From contig JAJQCX010000004.1 of NCBI GenBank assembly GCA_021202495.1, positions 1-10,739 on the forward strand: a stretch of 10,739 bases of DNA, read 5' to 3'. This stretch comes from Clostridia bacterium (GTDB taxonomy: Bacteria > Bacillota > Clostridia > UMGS1883). The notes under the pieces were generated by a model, which was given only the letters and a program-made list of their open reading frames with translations, ran no database searches and was not told the DNA's origin. Below are positions 1 through 6,496 of the stretch, piece after piece. Position 1 is the stretch's first letter; each line of letters starts with the position of its first letter. The position numbers and the translations under genes were made by a program.

Positions 1-40
1 ATTATTTGAATTATATTGCCGTTTTGGAGTTTACACAAAA

Positions 41-74
41 TGCGGGACATACCCCAAAATTGCGGGACATACCC
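41..74. repeat. Tandem 14-bp direct repeat, possible transposon-end motif
   Basis: The sequence TGCGGGACATACCC occurs at 41-54 and again at 61-74, a 20-nt period, each copy preceded by an A-rich stretch (AAAA or AAAAT). Closely spaced direct repeats like this are typical of transposase-binding sites at the ends of IS21-like elements, or of protein-binding iterons. No transposase gene lies in the window, so the link to a mobile element is inference; the repeat itself is seen directly. Confidence 0.45.
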
Positions 75-97
75 GCGGATTTGTACCAAATCCACGG
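73..97. other. Small imperfect hairpin
   Basis: The arms GGATTT (77-82) and AAATCC (88-93) pair across a 5-nt loop. The outer CCG (73-75) and CGG (95-97) pair across one C/A mismatch. It lies directly downstream of the tandem 14-bp repeat. No U-run follows on either strand, so a terminator role is not supported. Confidence 0.35.
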
Positions 98-101
98 TTG
101 C

Positions 102-121
102 CACAGCGCCGCAGCGCTGTG
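102..121. other. Perfect 8-bp hairpin
   Basis: CACAGCGC (102-109) and GCGCTGTG (114-121) form a perfect GC-rich 8-bp stem with a 4-nt loop (CGCA). On the plus strand it is followed by an AT-rich stretch rather than a clean T-run, so it is at best a weak terminator. With the repeat at 41-74 and the hairpin at 73-97 it makes a structured block, possibly the end of a mobile element. In the rest of 1-308 I see no gene; the only other structure is the palindrome at 259-301. Confidence 0.4.
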
Positions 122-258
122 CATCTCATAGAAAATTTTATATTATTTCATTGTCCTCTTGACGGGATGCAGTTCAAATCCTACAAGGGTTATTTTAATC
201 TATTATAAAATCACGCTACATTTACCCTCATCATCGAAGTTGCCCCATTTACATACAC

Positions 259-301
259 GCACTTCCCGCCTAATGCAGACAATGCATTAGGCGGGAAGTG
301 C
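259..301. repeat. Perfect 19-bp inverted repeat with 5-nt loop
   Basis: GCACTTCCCGCCTAATGCA at 259-277 is matched exactly by its reverse complement at 283-301, with the loop GACAA between. The stem ends 7 nt from the stop codon of the small ORF at 309-566, so on the minus strand it sits where a terminator would be. However, the sequence following it on that strand is not T-rich, and on the plus strand it is followed only by a loose AT-rich stretch. It could be a terminator, a palindromic intergenic repeat or a small non-autonomous element. Confidence 0.55.
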
Positions 302-308
302 TCATATT

Positions 309-566
309 TTATGCATTGCGGTTCTTAAAACGGCAGGGTACGGACCTTTCGTGCATAGCAGAATTGACAGAGGGGTTGGAAGGATGTAATGTGGACATAA
401 TCCCTGTCGTGTTTTTCCCATCTTTTTGCAGATAAAACATTTCTATATCCTCGGCAGTTTTATGCAAGGATTTGGTGTCGGAATAGATCTGCACAGCAGT
501 AGCCGTGAGTAATTCCAGACTTTCCTCCCCTTTTGAGTATAATTTAGTTTCTTCTTTTGGGGACAT
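309..566 (-). pseudogene. Small ORF, possible remnant of an HTH-type protein
   Basis: This is an 85-codon frame starting at ATG 566 with a weak purine-rich GGGCAG upstream. The N-terminal half is charged and helix-prone, with a KGEESLELLTATAVQIYSD segment and then SLHKTAEDIEM. A later segment, GIMSTLHPSNPSVNS, resembles the recognition-helix part of small helix-turn-helix proteins common in Clostridia. The last residues (MHERSVPCRF) look out of frame, since another frame there reads LLCTKGPYPAV. I therefore suspect an internally deleted and frameshifted remnant. The family call rests on remembered pattern only. It could also be a real small hypothetical gene. The 19-bp palindrome lies directly after its stop. 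Confidence 0.3.
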
Positions 567-666
567 TTTCTGCCCATCGCATTTTCTACTTATTTCAATC
601 TATAGGGAGTCATCAAAAGAAAAGCCGTATGTTTATCTCTTTTTTATAATTTGCATTCAGCTTTCC

Positions 667-1577
667 CTAATTTTCCTGCTCCGTAGCAAAGGTCTTCGCC
701 AGATTCCTCGCTTATCCACATCTAGCTATTTTGCAATGCTCACATAGTATCCGATGAACTACAGTAGAACCACACAAGACCCCCAACAAAATACTCGTCA
801 TTCATCAGCATGTAACCTTTAAATTCAGCCATATCTTTTATCTCATAGTTTCCATAACTGGTCAGCACCATCAAATATGCTTCCCAACTCTTGACCTCAA
901 CTATGTTGCTCACGATTTTCGCATACAAGGTCGATTGTGCTTAATAGCGTCTCACCCTCAATAAGGTTTATTGTTCTGTGTTTCAGTTCTATGGTAGCGT
1001 AAGCTTTGGAATGACTACAGATGATTTCCTTGAGTTTCAGACTAGCCTCAAGACTTACTGCATAATCAATGCCACGTCCGATGAAGAGGATGTTCTTGTT
1101 GTTCGCCTGCTTTGTGACAAACCACTGTAGCCTCTCTTCATCCTTTATAATTTTCCGTATCTGTGTGGGTCTGCTTCCAGATATGATATGTACTTTCCAT
1201 TAGGCTCAGCATCTATCGTAGCATTCACATATCCGAACTGCACAACAAAGCAATAGCAGACAATCAGTTGAGTTCTATGTGCTTTCGTAATTGCACGACA
1301 ATTTCCAGTTCAGAAAGTATCAGGAGAACATTGTCTGCTTCCCTGGCAATACAAGAACCAACCACAACCACAGTGGCAAGGGTTTGGATACCCAACTCTT
1401 TCGTTTTTTTACGCTGTAAGGGATCTGTCACCTTCCCACTACTACAAGTGAATTGGGGGCTAAGAGCGGTTTTCGATACCAGAACTCTGACACCGGTTCC
1501 AGCTGAACAGAAATCTTCGCAAGATTCCAAAATACGGCGTCACAATTCTCACATGGTAAGACCTTTTCTCTTCGCGA
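667..1577 (-). pseudogene. glmS: glmS 3'-half pseudogene (glucosamine-6-phosphate synthase, SIS domains)
   Basis: Read leftwards in shifting frames, this stretch spells the isomerase half of GlmS, the enzyme making glucosamine-6-phosphate from fructose-6-phosphate and glutamine. In order I see SYHVRIVTPYFGI, NLAKISVQLEPVSEFWYRKP, KTKELGIQTLATVVVVGS then CIAREADNVLL, a THRTQL-like part reading KAHRTQLIV then VQFGYVNATIDAE, RLQWFVTKQANNKNILFIGR then GIDYAVSLEASLKLKEI, ELKHRTINLIEG, KIVSNIVEVKSWEAY then LTSYGNYEI, YYVSIAK-stop-LDVDK, and finally ARNLAKTFATE with a stop at 667-669. At least five frame changes and several stops break it. The glutamine amidotransferase half (about the first 300 residues of a 600-residue enzyme) is absent. 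The missing end coincides with the 3' end of the aminotransferase gene, so this marks a rearrangement border. Not functional. Confidence 0.88.
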
Positions 1578-1588
1578 AATGGCACTGA

Positions 1589-2830
1589 TTATACAGGTGT
1601 TTTCATTTTATTGTTATTAAAAAGCCACAAATACTTTTCCCATTCCAAAAATGATGCTCTAAGGCACTTTTTGAAGTAATTCAAATCCAAATATTTATGA
1701 TCAATACATATAAATGATGGATGCCCCTGCAGCAAAAGAATTCCGTTATCTGCCATATATGTACGCAATTGACTTCTTGCGCTTTTATCATTAATCACAT
1801 ACTTCTTGAATTTTAAATCGATCATACTGCCATTAAACACATTAACTGCCTCTACAAGATATTCCAAAGAAGTCTCACTTATAACATCGTTAATCAAGCC
1901 AACTATTCCCTTCCCAATCTGACCTAACGCATCATAGCCGTTATTCTCTTTTATGATTTTTTGTGTTGCTAGTGCACAGTATACACTAAATGTTTCTTTT
2001 GAAAATGTCCCAGTAATTCGTGCTTTTTTTGCATAATCCGACAATTCTTTTTTTCCACACAATAAACTTAATGGAGCTCCATTGGCAATAGCCTTGCCCA
2101 TGACAAGCAAATCACTTTCTAAGTTATAATATTCACTGACTCCGAACAATTTTACGCGTCCGGAGGTTTTTGTCTCATCCAATACCGTCAGTACATTGTA
2201 TTCTTTACAAATTTTCAGAGCCTCTTGAATTATATTTACAGAAGTGAAGTGAATTTGAAAGGCATCTATAATGAACACCGCAGTTCTTCCTTTTTTTAAA
2301 ATGTCTTTTAATTCATCCAGATCAAATGAATACCAGTTTACAACCTCTTCATCACCGGTCACACCTCTAAAATTCTCAGTGAATCTAATTTCTCCCCTTA
2401 ACGATGATTCAGGATATTCATGCCACGAAATAGTGTTTGCAATTTCTGCATCATGCCATCCTATAAATCCGCAACGAACAATTCCCTTTTTCTTCGTGGC
2501 TGCCATAGCAACTCGTATTGCCGCCGTTATTGATTCAGAAGATGTCTTAAAATAAGAAACAACCGGCCATCCATTTTCCTCAATCAGAGATGAAAAAATC
2601 TCGTGAAAAGTCGAATAACCTGGAAAATGAAAACCACACTCAAGGTACTCTTTCAACATTTTATTAAATTCATCGTCAGCGTGACCAATTACAACAGGTC
2701 CGAAGCCCAAAATGAAATCTATAAAACAACTCCCCGTATCGTCATATACATAGCAACCTTTTCCTCTTCTAAATCTTAATTCTTGACTGTCTGTTGTGTT
2801 TATCGAGCATAATCCGGCATGCCCTATCAT
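1589..2830 (-). CDS. PLP-dependent class III aminotransferase, GSA-aminomutase-like
   Basis: A fold-type I aminotransferase of 413 residues, close to the usual 420-430 of the family. Visible landmarks are the cofactor-phosphate segment TSSESITAAIRVA (96-108, matching SGTEA-type motifs), GWHD (124-127), the Asp of LDETKTSGR (D218) that contacts the pyridine nitrogen, the Schiff-base lysine in MGKAIANG (K246), and TGTFS (273-277). All key residues are present, so it should be active. The overall pattern is nearest to glutamate-1-semialdehyde aminomutases, but divergence around the motifs and the absence of heme genes argue against a heme role. The substrate is unknown, perhaps a small amino or sugar compound. 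Its ATG overlaps the Nudix stop as ATGA, indicating translational coupling. It is the last gene of the cassette; a decayed glmS fragment begins about 12 nt beyond its stop, with no clear terminator. Confidence 0.85.
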   Translation of the reverse strand: MIGHAGLCSINTTDSQELRFRRGKGCYVYDDTGSCFIDFILGFGPVVIGHADDEFNKMLKEYLECGFHFPGYSTFHEIFSSLIEENGWPVVSYFKTSSESITAAIRVAMAATKKKGIVRCGFIGWHDAEIANTISWHEYPESSLRGEIRFTENFRGVTGDEEVVNWYSFDLDELKDILKKGRTAVFIIDAFQIHFTSVNIIQEALKICKEYNVLTVLDETKTSGRVKLFGVSEYYNLESDLLVMGKAIANGAPLSLLCGKKELSDYAKKARITGTFSKETFSVYCALATQKIIKENNGYDALGQIGKGIVGLINDVISETSLEYLVEAVNVFNGSMIDLKFKKYVINDKSARSQLRTYMADNGILLLQGHPSFICIDHKYLDLNYFKKCLRASFLEWEKYLWLFNNNKMKTPV

Positions 2831-3370
2831 TTTTCTCTTTCCTCCTTTATTCTCGCATAAATTTCATCCCAATTTTCTGTCAATTTTACATAAGCAGCTT
2901 TCGATGAAGAACTCAATTCCTCAACATTCGCCTCTCCTATTTTTATTCTTTCAAACCCAAGATTTTTCTCTGGTTCACATATTTCAAAACTGCCCTCAAG
3001 ATGCACACATATATATGAAATAATAAGCCATGAAATCGTCTTATTCAGCCGTGCATCGAATACGGTGTCTCTTCTAACTTCAAGAATTTGTATTATTTTT
3101 ACCTTAACCGTTTTACCCACTTCTTCTGCTATTTCCCTTAAAAGAGCGAATACAAACAACTCTCCGATCTGAACTCGTCCTCCAATACCCTCCAGTTTAT
3201 ACTGTTCATCTCTGCATTTTGGTCCACGACGGTGCAATATCCAGTTGTAATTTGAATCAAAAATCAGTCCCTCAACTGCCACAAAACAGTTTTCCCTGTC
3301 AGAACATTCTTCCGGAAAAAAAAGAAGCAAGATCTTCCCAATTTTTTAAATTTTCTAGCGTAAAATTCAT
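2827..3370 (-). CDS. Nudix hydrolase, frame broken near its N-terminus
   Basis: The open frame below 3330 has a full Nudix box, G-x5-E-x7-REIAEEVGK (GRVQIGE to VGK, residues 51-73 counted from the TTG at 3330), with the metal-binding glutamates intact. Such enzymes hydrolyse nucleoside diphosphates linked to another moiety, such as ADP-ribose or nucleotide sugars; the substrate is not readable here. The best start is ATG 3370, with GAGGAGG at 3384-3378 and a 7-nt spacer; that SD overlaps the stop of the upstream TIR gene. From this ATG the protein begins MNFTLENLKNWEDLASFF, but a T8 run (3316-3323) throws it out of frame and it stops at 3299. With seven Ts it would join the Nudix frame (PEECSDREN). 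A TTG at 3330 could still give a near-complete domain from a poor ribosome site. The stop forms ATGA with the aminotransferase start. Confidence 0.8.
3316..3323 (-). other. T8 homopolymer frame break in the Nudix gene
   Basis: Eight consecutive Ts on the coding strand lie within codons 16-19 counted from ATG 3370. With eight Ts the frame ends at TGA 3301-3299; with seven it continues into the intact Nudix domain. Runs of this length are prone to polymerase slippage and also to sequencing error. Confidence 0.65.
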
Positions 3371-3377
3371 CTCATCG

Positions 3378-3384
3378 CCTCCTC
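3378..3384 (-). promoter_or_regulatory. Shine-Dalgarno site deciding the Nudix start
   Basis: GAGGAGG on the minus strand ends 7 nt before ATG 3370-3368 and shares bases with the TGA stop (3385-3383) of the propeller-TIR gene. This points to ATG 3370 as the intended Nudix start, even though that frame breaks at the T8 run about 45 nt later. Confidence 0.7.
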
Positions 3385-3832
3385 AAATAGACTTAAGCAA
3401 TGCTGCTATATCAACATTAAAACCTGCATCAACAAGTTCCTTCGCAACTTTAGCTTTCCAATAACCTTTTACAACGTCGTCTACTTCCGTGTACAAAACA
3501 CCCTGCAAATCAGAGGGGATTTCTATATTACCTAGTTTAAGCAAAAGAACTCTTGACTTACCCAATTTCCCGAGAAAGTATCCAGTCTCTAAATATACAT
3601 TTTGTCTAGCTCGATATGCAGATTCTGCAATATCATCAGGTGTAAGAATTGCTATTGCATATACCGCTGGTTCCGCCTCCTCAATCAGCTTATCTATAAT
3701 TGTTCTTCCGCGATCAGGCTTTTCGTGAAGAATAATACCTTCAATGCCAAGACGTTCCAGCAATAATTGGACTTCTCTTTTCAACTCGTTATTGTGTCCA
3801 TGAATAATAAACACCTTTTCTCTGTTTCTCAT
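3383..3832 (-). CDS. Candidate internal start giving a free TIR-like domain protein
   Basis: Inside the propeller-TIR gene, exactly at the domain junction, the minus strand has a full GGAGGT (3845-3840), a 7-nt spacer and an in-frame ATG (3832-3830) starting MRNREKVFIIHGH. The resulting 149-residue product would be the TIR-like domain alone. This ribosome site is stronger than the one before the full-length start. It may be a working alternative start, giving full-length sensor-effector plus free effector, or a relic of an older separate TIR gene that fused to the propeller gene. The signal is seen directly; its use is inference. Confidence 0.45.
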   Translation of the reverse strand: MRNREKVFIIHGHNNELKREVQLLLERLGIEGIILHEKPDRGRTIIDKLIEEAEPAVYAIAILTPDDIAESAYRARQNVYLETGYFLGKLGKSRVLLLKLGNIEIPSDLQGVLYTEVDDVVKGYWKAKVAKELVDAGFNVDIAALLKSI

Positions 3833-5533
3833 GTTTTCTACCTCCGTATCTAACTTAACTATAGAATCCTCAAATACAATTAATCGTTGACCATCAATAT
3901 TGTATATGTTAACTACTCGAGATGTTCCCTTATATAAGCTCATAGTAAATCCATTAAAGTCCCAAGCATAGACATGTCCATTTCGATCCCCAACATAAAG
4001 AAGCTCATCTGATGAAGAATATAATAGTGCTCGTACAGGTATATTGTACGTGGAAAAAGCATCCTTCTCTTCTAGATTGTCTCTGAGAATTCTATACACA
4101 TACCCATTATCCGAAGATGCTATAATATATCTTTCGCATACTATCAGATTGTTGATTGCTGTATTATGCGAAGTTGCCATGATTGTGTCTATCAAATTCA
4201 GATCGTAATCTGCCATTTTGATGCTTTGATCATCAGAACATGTAAATATGTTATTTCCTTCGTCCGCTATATCTCCTACAATTGATTCGTGCATTTTAAC
4301 ACTTCTAAGTTTTTGAAGACGTATACAACTGTTGCTATCAAACTGTACTTTAAAACAATCTATAAAACCATTTCGTCTGCCAACAAAAAATCTTCGTGAT
4401 TCCGCGTTATATTTCATGGAATACGAGGTGCCCTTTGATTTGAATATTACCCTTGTCATGCCTGTACTTATCTGAATTTCATACAAACTTCCATTTTCTG
4501 CGCCGCCAATTAAAATATCTGAATTTATTGCGCATAAACTTCGAGTATTATTGATTTTACATAAGTCTTTAATCGTGAGATCTGCTGAATTCAAGTATTT
4601 TATATGTCCTGTCTTGAATCCAAAAAATACATTCTTGTCCAAATAGCAAGAGCATTGTATTTTGTCAATTCCCTGACCATACCGTTTTTCTGCATTTGTC
4701 TTTCCTCCCTTCCTTGAAAAGAAACAAACTGTACCATCGTCTGATGCGGACATCCATTTATTTTCTGCTACGTCTTGAATATATCTAACAGCATCCGTGT
4801 GTGGATGCCATGTGCTTATTAGCTTAAGAAAAGAGTCAATACACAAAATCGTACCATTAGAAAGACCAAGATAGTATCCCTCGTTGTTTTTACAAATTGT
4901 GTTGATAAAATGTTCAAATTCCTGCGAAACCAAGACCTGCTTAATTAGCATCTCTTTAAGTTGAGCGGAACAGCATTTTACCTTTTTATCCCTTGATACG
5001 GTAATAATTTTCTCATTTTCGATTATAATATCTTGTATTGCATCCTGATGAATCTTAAACCGTCTAATTTTTCTTGTTTTCGTATCAATTAACCATAGCA
5101 TACCCTTAGTATCTCCAATTAAGGCATAACCATCGTTCAGAATTTTTATTACTCGTGCCTTCACTGAATTTTTGATAGGTATTGAAAACTCTACTCCGAA
5201 TCCGTTACATTTTATGAAATATCCTTCTTTTATATAATACAAACAGTTATCATATACACAGACAGCCTCAGCATTACAAAGATCAATGTCATGTGTCACC
5301 GTGCAATTCAAGGACACAATGTCAATGGCTTTTTCATAAAAATAAAACAACTGATCACTGTCAATACAAGCATCAATACATCTTTGATCATCCCTGTGTG
5401 CAATCACAATTCTGTTTTCCTTACGTCCGGAAAACAACCGCAATCCTCCTTCTCCAAAAAAATATATCTGATTATGGAAAACCCTTGCAAAACTTATCTT
5501 ATCGTGTATATTCGTATATATTATTTTTCCCAT
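3383..5533 (-). CDS. WD40-like beta-propeller protein with C-terminal TIR-like domain
   Basis: A 716-residue soluble protein with no signal peptide or membrane segment. Residues about 1-565 show turn-and-strand signatures (TKGML, RDKKV, SNGTI, SDDGTV, KTGHI, ENGSL, RRNGFI, DDQSI, SDNGYV, DRNGHV) every 38-46 residues. With weaker N-terminal ones this suggests about 13-14 blades, likely two seven-bladed propellers. Residues 573-716 match the TIR-like family COG4271/PF10137: KVFIIHGHN, LHEKPDRGRTIIDK, LTPDD, RARQNVYLETGYFLGKLG and PSDLQGVLY. By analogy with TIR NADases, E649 in YLETGYF is the likely catalytic glutamate. The propeller may sense a partner or phage component and the TIR domain act on NAD or a nucleotide; both roles are inference. 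ATG 5533 is preferred over GTG 5548, which has no SD. It overlaps the radical SAM gene by 13 nt, suggesting coupling. Confidence 0.88.
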   Translation of the reverse strand: MGKIIYTNIHDKISFARVFHNQIYFFGEGGLRLFSGRKENRIVIAHRDDQRCIDACIDSDQLFYFYEKAIDIVSLNCTVTHDIDLCNAEAVCVYDNCLYYIKEGYFIKCNGFGVEFSIPIKNSVKARVIKILNDGYALIGDTKGMLWLIDTKTRKIRRFKIHQDAIQDIIIENEKIITVSRDKKVKCCSAQLKEMLIKQVLVSQEFEHFINTICKNNEGYYLGLSNGTILCIDSFLKLISTWHPHTDAVRYIQDVAENKWMSASDDGTVCFFSRKGGKTNAEKRYGQGIDKIQCSCYLDKNVFFGFKTGHIKYLNSADLTIKDLCKINNTRSLCAINSDILIGGAENGSLYEIQISTGMTRVIFKSKGTSYSMKYNAESRRFFVGRRNGFIDCFKVQFDSNSCIRLQKLRSVKMHESIVGDIADEGNNIFTCSDDQSIKMADYDLNLIDTIMATSHNTAINNLIVCERYIIASSDNGYVYRILRDNLEEKDAFSTYNIPVRALLYSSSDELLYVGDRNGHVYAWDFNGFTMSLYKGTSRVVNIYNIDGQRLIVFEDSIVKLDTEVENMRNREKVFIIHGHNNELKREVQLLLERLGIEGIILHEKPDRGRTIIDKLIEEAEPAVYAIAILTPDDIAESAYRARQNVYLETGYFLGKLGKSRVLLLKLGNIEIPSDLQGVLYTEVDDVVKGYWKAKVAKELVDAGFNVDIAALLKSI
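3840..3845 (-). promoter_or_regulatory. Internal Shine-Dalgarno site at propeller-TIR junction
   Basis: GGAGGT on the minus strand, spaced 7 nt from an in-frame ATG at 3832-3830. It lies between the last propeller strand (IVKLDTEVEN) and the first strand of the TIR-like domain (KVFIIHG), which is where a free domain would have to begin. Confidence 0.5.
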
Positions 5534-6365
5534 TTCAATTTTGCACACCTTGTATTACATTTTATGCACAGTTCTTCCGGAATCGGAACCATATTGCACG
5601 TTCCATTCATATTAGCAATTACGCATGTCGAAGTAAAATGTATCATTCCGTTGTATTTGCCCTTTAGCTTTTCTCTAAACTGTTTCATACGCGATGTAAC
5701 GCCAAAAGAATACAAATCATTTTCTGTAGGATGTGGATGGGACGCGGAATTTGTTTCATCTATTTTTTTATAAATTGAACCCACGCAGACGGCATCTGGA
5801 ACATAATCAAGAATAACTTTAATTAATTGTTCCGTTTCATTCTCAGAAAACAAAAAAGGTTTTAAGTATAGGCAGCTCTTAATAGCCGTCGTTTTTAACT
5901 TTCCAATATTTTTCAATCGTTCATGATATGACTCGGCGTATGGCTCATAAAATTTCTGCATTCCGAATGAAGATATCGAAATAAAAGCAGTTAGTTGTCC
6001 GTCATACAAAACTCTACAAGCCTCTTCTATAAAATAATCTGGTATAATTTGCTTTGTCGCTAGTTGCATAAGATTTTTATGTTTTGCCAACCTACGAACA
6101 ACATATAGCAAAGCTTCGGAAGATTCTCGAGTCTTAAACGGCTCTGTGTGGGGGCAGTAAGAAATGATTGTTCCTTCTTTTCCTGCTTTAAATCTTTTGT
6201 CAGATAGTGCCTTTCCCAGCATAATATCAATTTCTTCATCCTGATACACTTTTTGTTGTCTGCTCGCGTTACGCAGATAACAGTATTTGCACGCATTTCC
6301 ACATCCCTCGCCGATATCTATAAACAACCGATTGTCAGAAAAAAAGAGAGTTCTGCCGTTTTCAT
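5521..6365 (-). CDS. Radical SAM protein with cysteine-rich C-terminus, frame broken near start
   Basis: The frame open from TTG 6327 encodes 268 residues with the radical SAM cluster motif CGNACKYCY (C9, C13, C16: CX3CX2C), which binds a 4Fe-4S cluster and cleaves S-adenosylmethionine. The C-terminal 34 residues hold five more cysteines (C235, C244, C254, C257, C261), suggesting a second metal or Fe-S site. The overall look is of the SPL/COG1533-like branch; the substrate is unknown. The best start signal is upstream: GGGGTGAT (6381-6374), an 8-nt spacer and ATG 6365. That frame stops after 15 codons unless one base is added. An extra A in AAAA (6358-6361) gives MKNGRTLFFSDNRLFIDIG; an extra T in T7 (6339-6345) gives MKTAELSFFSDNRLF. 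Translation could otherwise begin at TTG 6327, just before the cluster. First gene of the cassette; its end overlaps the propeller-TIR gene. Confidence 0.8.
6339..6345 (-). other. T7 run in the frame-break interval of the radical SAM gene
   Basis: Seven Ts on the coding strand lie between the well-placed ATG (6365) and the first in-frame alternative start (TTG 6327). One added T here, or one added A in the A4 run at 6358-6361, would restore a single frame from ATG 6365 through the CX3CX2C motif. The sequence alone does not decide which run is the cause. Confidence 0.5.
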
Positions 6366-6386
6366 ATCAATTTATCACCCCTATTA

Positions 6387-6416
6387 ATTATATAGCGTCG
6401 TGACTTGGCACTTCAA
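6387..6416 (-). promoter_or_regulatory. Candidate sigma-70/A promoter for the cassette
   Basis: On the minus strand TTGAAG (6416-6411) and a perfect TATAAT (6392-6387) are separated by 18 nt. The predicted start lies only about 15 nt upstream of ATG 6365, close to or inside the GGGGTGAT ribosome site, so the leader would be very short. This leaves some doubt. The site suggests the cassette can be transcribed apart from the polysaccharide operon. Confidence 0.4.
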
Positions 6417-6496
6417 TTCATGAATCGTTCGTTTATTGAAAATGCTATCTGAAACAAATTTGCCATGTCTGTTGATAAGGCAAAATCTTCATACAT
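6413..6496 (-). other. Short open stretch between epimerase and cassette, doubtful
   Basis: A 27-codon ATG-to-TGA stretch reads MYEDFALSTDMANLF then QIAFSINERFMN. It is in the same frame as the epimerase, which stays open for 34 codons past its TAA. The composition looks protein-like, but there is no good ribosome site and its end overlaps the -35 of the candidate promoter. It is probably a remnant or chance. No terminator is visible in the 150-nt gap. Confidence 0.15.

Noticed and set aside
1268..1588. 106-codon open frame on the plus strand
   Set aside because: It lies antisense to clearly GlmS-derived sequence and its translation has no protein-like features.
667..1588. Tn7-like insertion at the glmS attachment site
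   Set aside because: Tn7 elements insert downstream of an intact glmS stop. Here the cassette abuts the broken front of a decayed glmS, and no Tns genes or Tn7-type ends are seen.
1589..2830. Heme-pathway hemL
   Set aside because: The fold family matches, but motifs such as the TSSES and DETKTSGR variants are divergent and no tetrapyrrole gene is nearby.
5291..5773. 160-codon open frame on the plus strand
   Set aside because: It is antisense across the junction of the radical SAM and propeller-TIR genes; both real genes explain this DNA.
5521..6365. Viperin-like or spore photoproduct lyase identity
   Set aside because: The CX3CX2C motif alone is shared by all radical SAM enzymes. The five-cysteine tail and the neighbours do not fit SPL, and no viperin-specific motif was recognised.
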